Of a stretch of 7,533 nt of DNA, positions 6,667-7,533 are shown piece by piece. The DNA is taken from NCBI GenBank assembly GCA_017548805.1, contig JAFYZE010000075.1:1-7533 (forward strand), given 5' to 3'. The first letter of the stretch is position 1; each line of letters opens with the position of its first letter. Under the pieces are notes generated by a model, which saw only the letters and a program-made list of their open reading frames with translations, searched no databases and was not told where the DNA came from. The translations under genes and the position numbers were made by a program. Origin of the DNA: Bacteroidales bacterium. Its GTDB lineage: Bacteria > Bacteroidota > Bacteroidia > Bacteroidales > UBA932.

Positions 6667-7533
6667 ATGGGAAAAATCATCGGAATCGACCTCGGAACCA
6701 CCAATTCGTGCGTTTCGGTCATGGAAGGCAACCAGCCTACCGTCATCATCAACAATGAAGGCGAGCGTACCACTCCTTCCGTAGTGGCGTTCACCGACGG
6801 CGGAGAACGCAAAGTCGGCAATCCCGCCAAGCGCCAGGCCATCACCAACCCGGCCAATACCATCTACTCCATCAAGCGTTTCATGGGCGAGACCTACGAC
6901 CAGGTCTCGACAGAGATCGCCCGCGTACCTTACAAGGTCGTCAAGGGTGACAACAATACCCCCCGCGTCGACATCAACGGCCGTCTCTATACGCCTCAGG
7001 AGATTTCTGCAATCATCCTCCAGAAGATGAAGAAGACTGCCGAGGACTATCTCCGTCAGGAGGTCACCGAGGCCGTCATCACGGTCCCCGCATACTTCTC
7101 TGACTCCCAGCGCCAGGCTACCAAGGAAGCCGGAAAGATCGCCGGCCTCGATGTCAAGCGCATCATCAACGAGCCTACCGCGGCTGCATTGGCATATGGA
7201 CTTGACAAGAAGGACAAGAACTCCAAGGTTGCAGTCTTCGACCTCGGCGGCGGTACCTTCGATATCTCCATCCTCGAGCTCGGCGACGGCGTCTTCGAGG
7301 TCATGTCCACCAACGGTGACACCCACCTCGGCGGCGACGACTTCGACCAGGTCATCATCGACTGGCTTGCACAGGAGTTCGCAAGCGAAAACCATGGCAT
7401 CGACCTTAAGAAAGATCCTATGGCACTGCAGCGCCTCAAGGAGGCCGCCGAGAAAGCCAAGATCGAGCTCTCCAGCCAGACCTCGACCGAGATCAACCTG
7501 CCTTACATCATGCCCGTCGACGGCATTCCCAAG
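6667..7533 (+). CDS. dnaK: Molecular chaperone DnaK (Hsp70), N-terminal part, cut by window edge
   Basis: ATP-dependent Hsp70 chaperone of the cytoplasm, acting with DnaJ and GrpE. Only the first 289 codons are present, most of the nucleotide-binding domain; the open frame runs without a stop to the last base, against a usual length of about 630-640 residues. Motifs in order: Hsp70 signature 1 IDLGTTNS at 7-14, catalytic-type Lys70 in [18 protein letters not shown] at 168-178, phosphate-2 motif [12 protein letters not shown] at 190-201 with Thr197 at the position of the E. coli autophosphorylated threonine, GGDDFD at 222-227, and LKEAAEKAK at 257-265. All key ATPase residues are intact. The ATG at 6667 gives the canonical [14 protein letters not shown] start. 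Codons are strongly biased to C-ending forms (ATC, CTC, GAC) and AAG, as expected for a highly expressed gene. It diverges from the pseudouridine synthase; grpE/dnaJ are not in view. Confidence 0.98.
   Translation, partial: MGKIIGIDLGTTNSCVSVMEGNQPTVIINNEGERTTPSVVAFTDGGERKVGNPAKRQAITNPANTIYSIKRFMGETYDQVSTEIARVPYKVVKGDNNTPRVDINGRLYTPQEISAIILQKMKKTAEDYLRQEVTEAVITVPAYFSDSQRQATKEAGKIAGLDVKRIINEPTAAALAYGLDKKDKNSKVAVFDLGGGTFDISILELGDGVFEVMSTNGDTHLGGDDFDQVIIDWLAQEFASENHGIDLKKDPMALQRLKEAAEKAKIELSSQTSTEINLPYIMPVDGIPK

Noticed and set aside
6451..7395. 314-codon minus-strand open frame covering the start of dnaK and the dnaK upstream region
   Set aside because: Long open frames antisense to Hsp70 genes are a well-known codon-bias artefact. 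It also overlaps the 5' end of the pseudouridine synthase on the same strand in another frame.

Overview
The window looks like ordinary chromosome from a moderately GC-rich member of the Bacteroidota, probably order Bacteroidales. The reasons are the leucyl-tRNA synthetase (about 921 residues, longer than the proteobacterial enzyme, with an extra segment before the NWC motif), A/T-rich translation starts without clear Shine-Dalgarno sequences, and a promoter -7 box of the Bacteroidota form TAnnTTTG. The genus cannot be settled from this sequence. I see no mobile element, CRISPR array, tRNA or rRNA, and no intergenic stretch over 300 bases; the longest gap is about 130 bases.

Layout. On the + strand, positions 4-4657 hold a compact run of three genes: leuS, then two tandem paralogous YitT-family membrane proteins. 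The first YitT gene begins 6 bases after leuS and the second overlaps the first by 11 bases, so the three probably form one operon. It ends at a strong intrinsic terminator (4686-4715). Next, still on +, is a separate gene at 4757-5818 for a membrane-embedded AraC-type regulator: about seven predicted transmembrane segments followed by a cytoplasmic AraC helix-turn-helix domain. It converges, with only 3 bases between stop codons, on a minus-strand RluA-family pseudouridine synthase (5822-6535). That gene diverges from dnaK, which starts at 6667 and runs off the right edge after 289 codons.

Functional picture. leuS, the pseudouridine synthase and dnaK are housekeeping genes for translation, RNA modification and protein folding. 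The YitT pair are membrane proteins of unknown substrate, with a conserved STGGTDI motif and a C-terminal DUF2179 domain. Nothing here amounts to a convincing new multi-gene system. The points most worth a second look are the 7TM-plus-AraC regulator, the tandem YitT pair tied to leuS, the very short or leaderless start inferred for the pseudouridine synthase, and the dnaK leader, which lacks CIRCE but can form two small hairpins.
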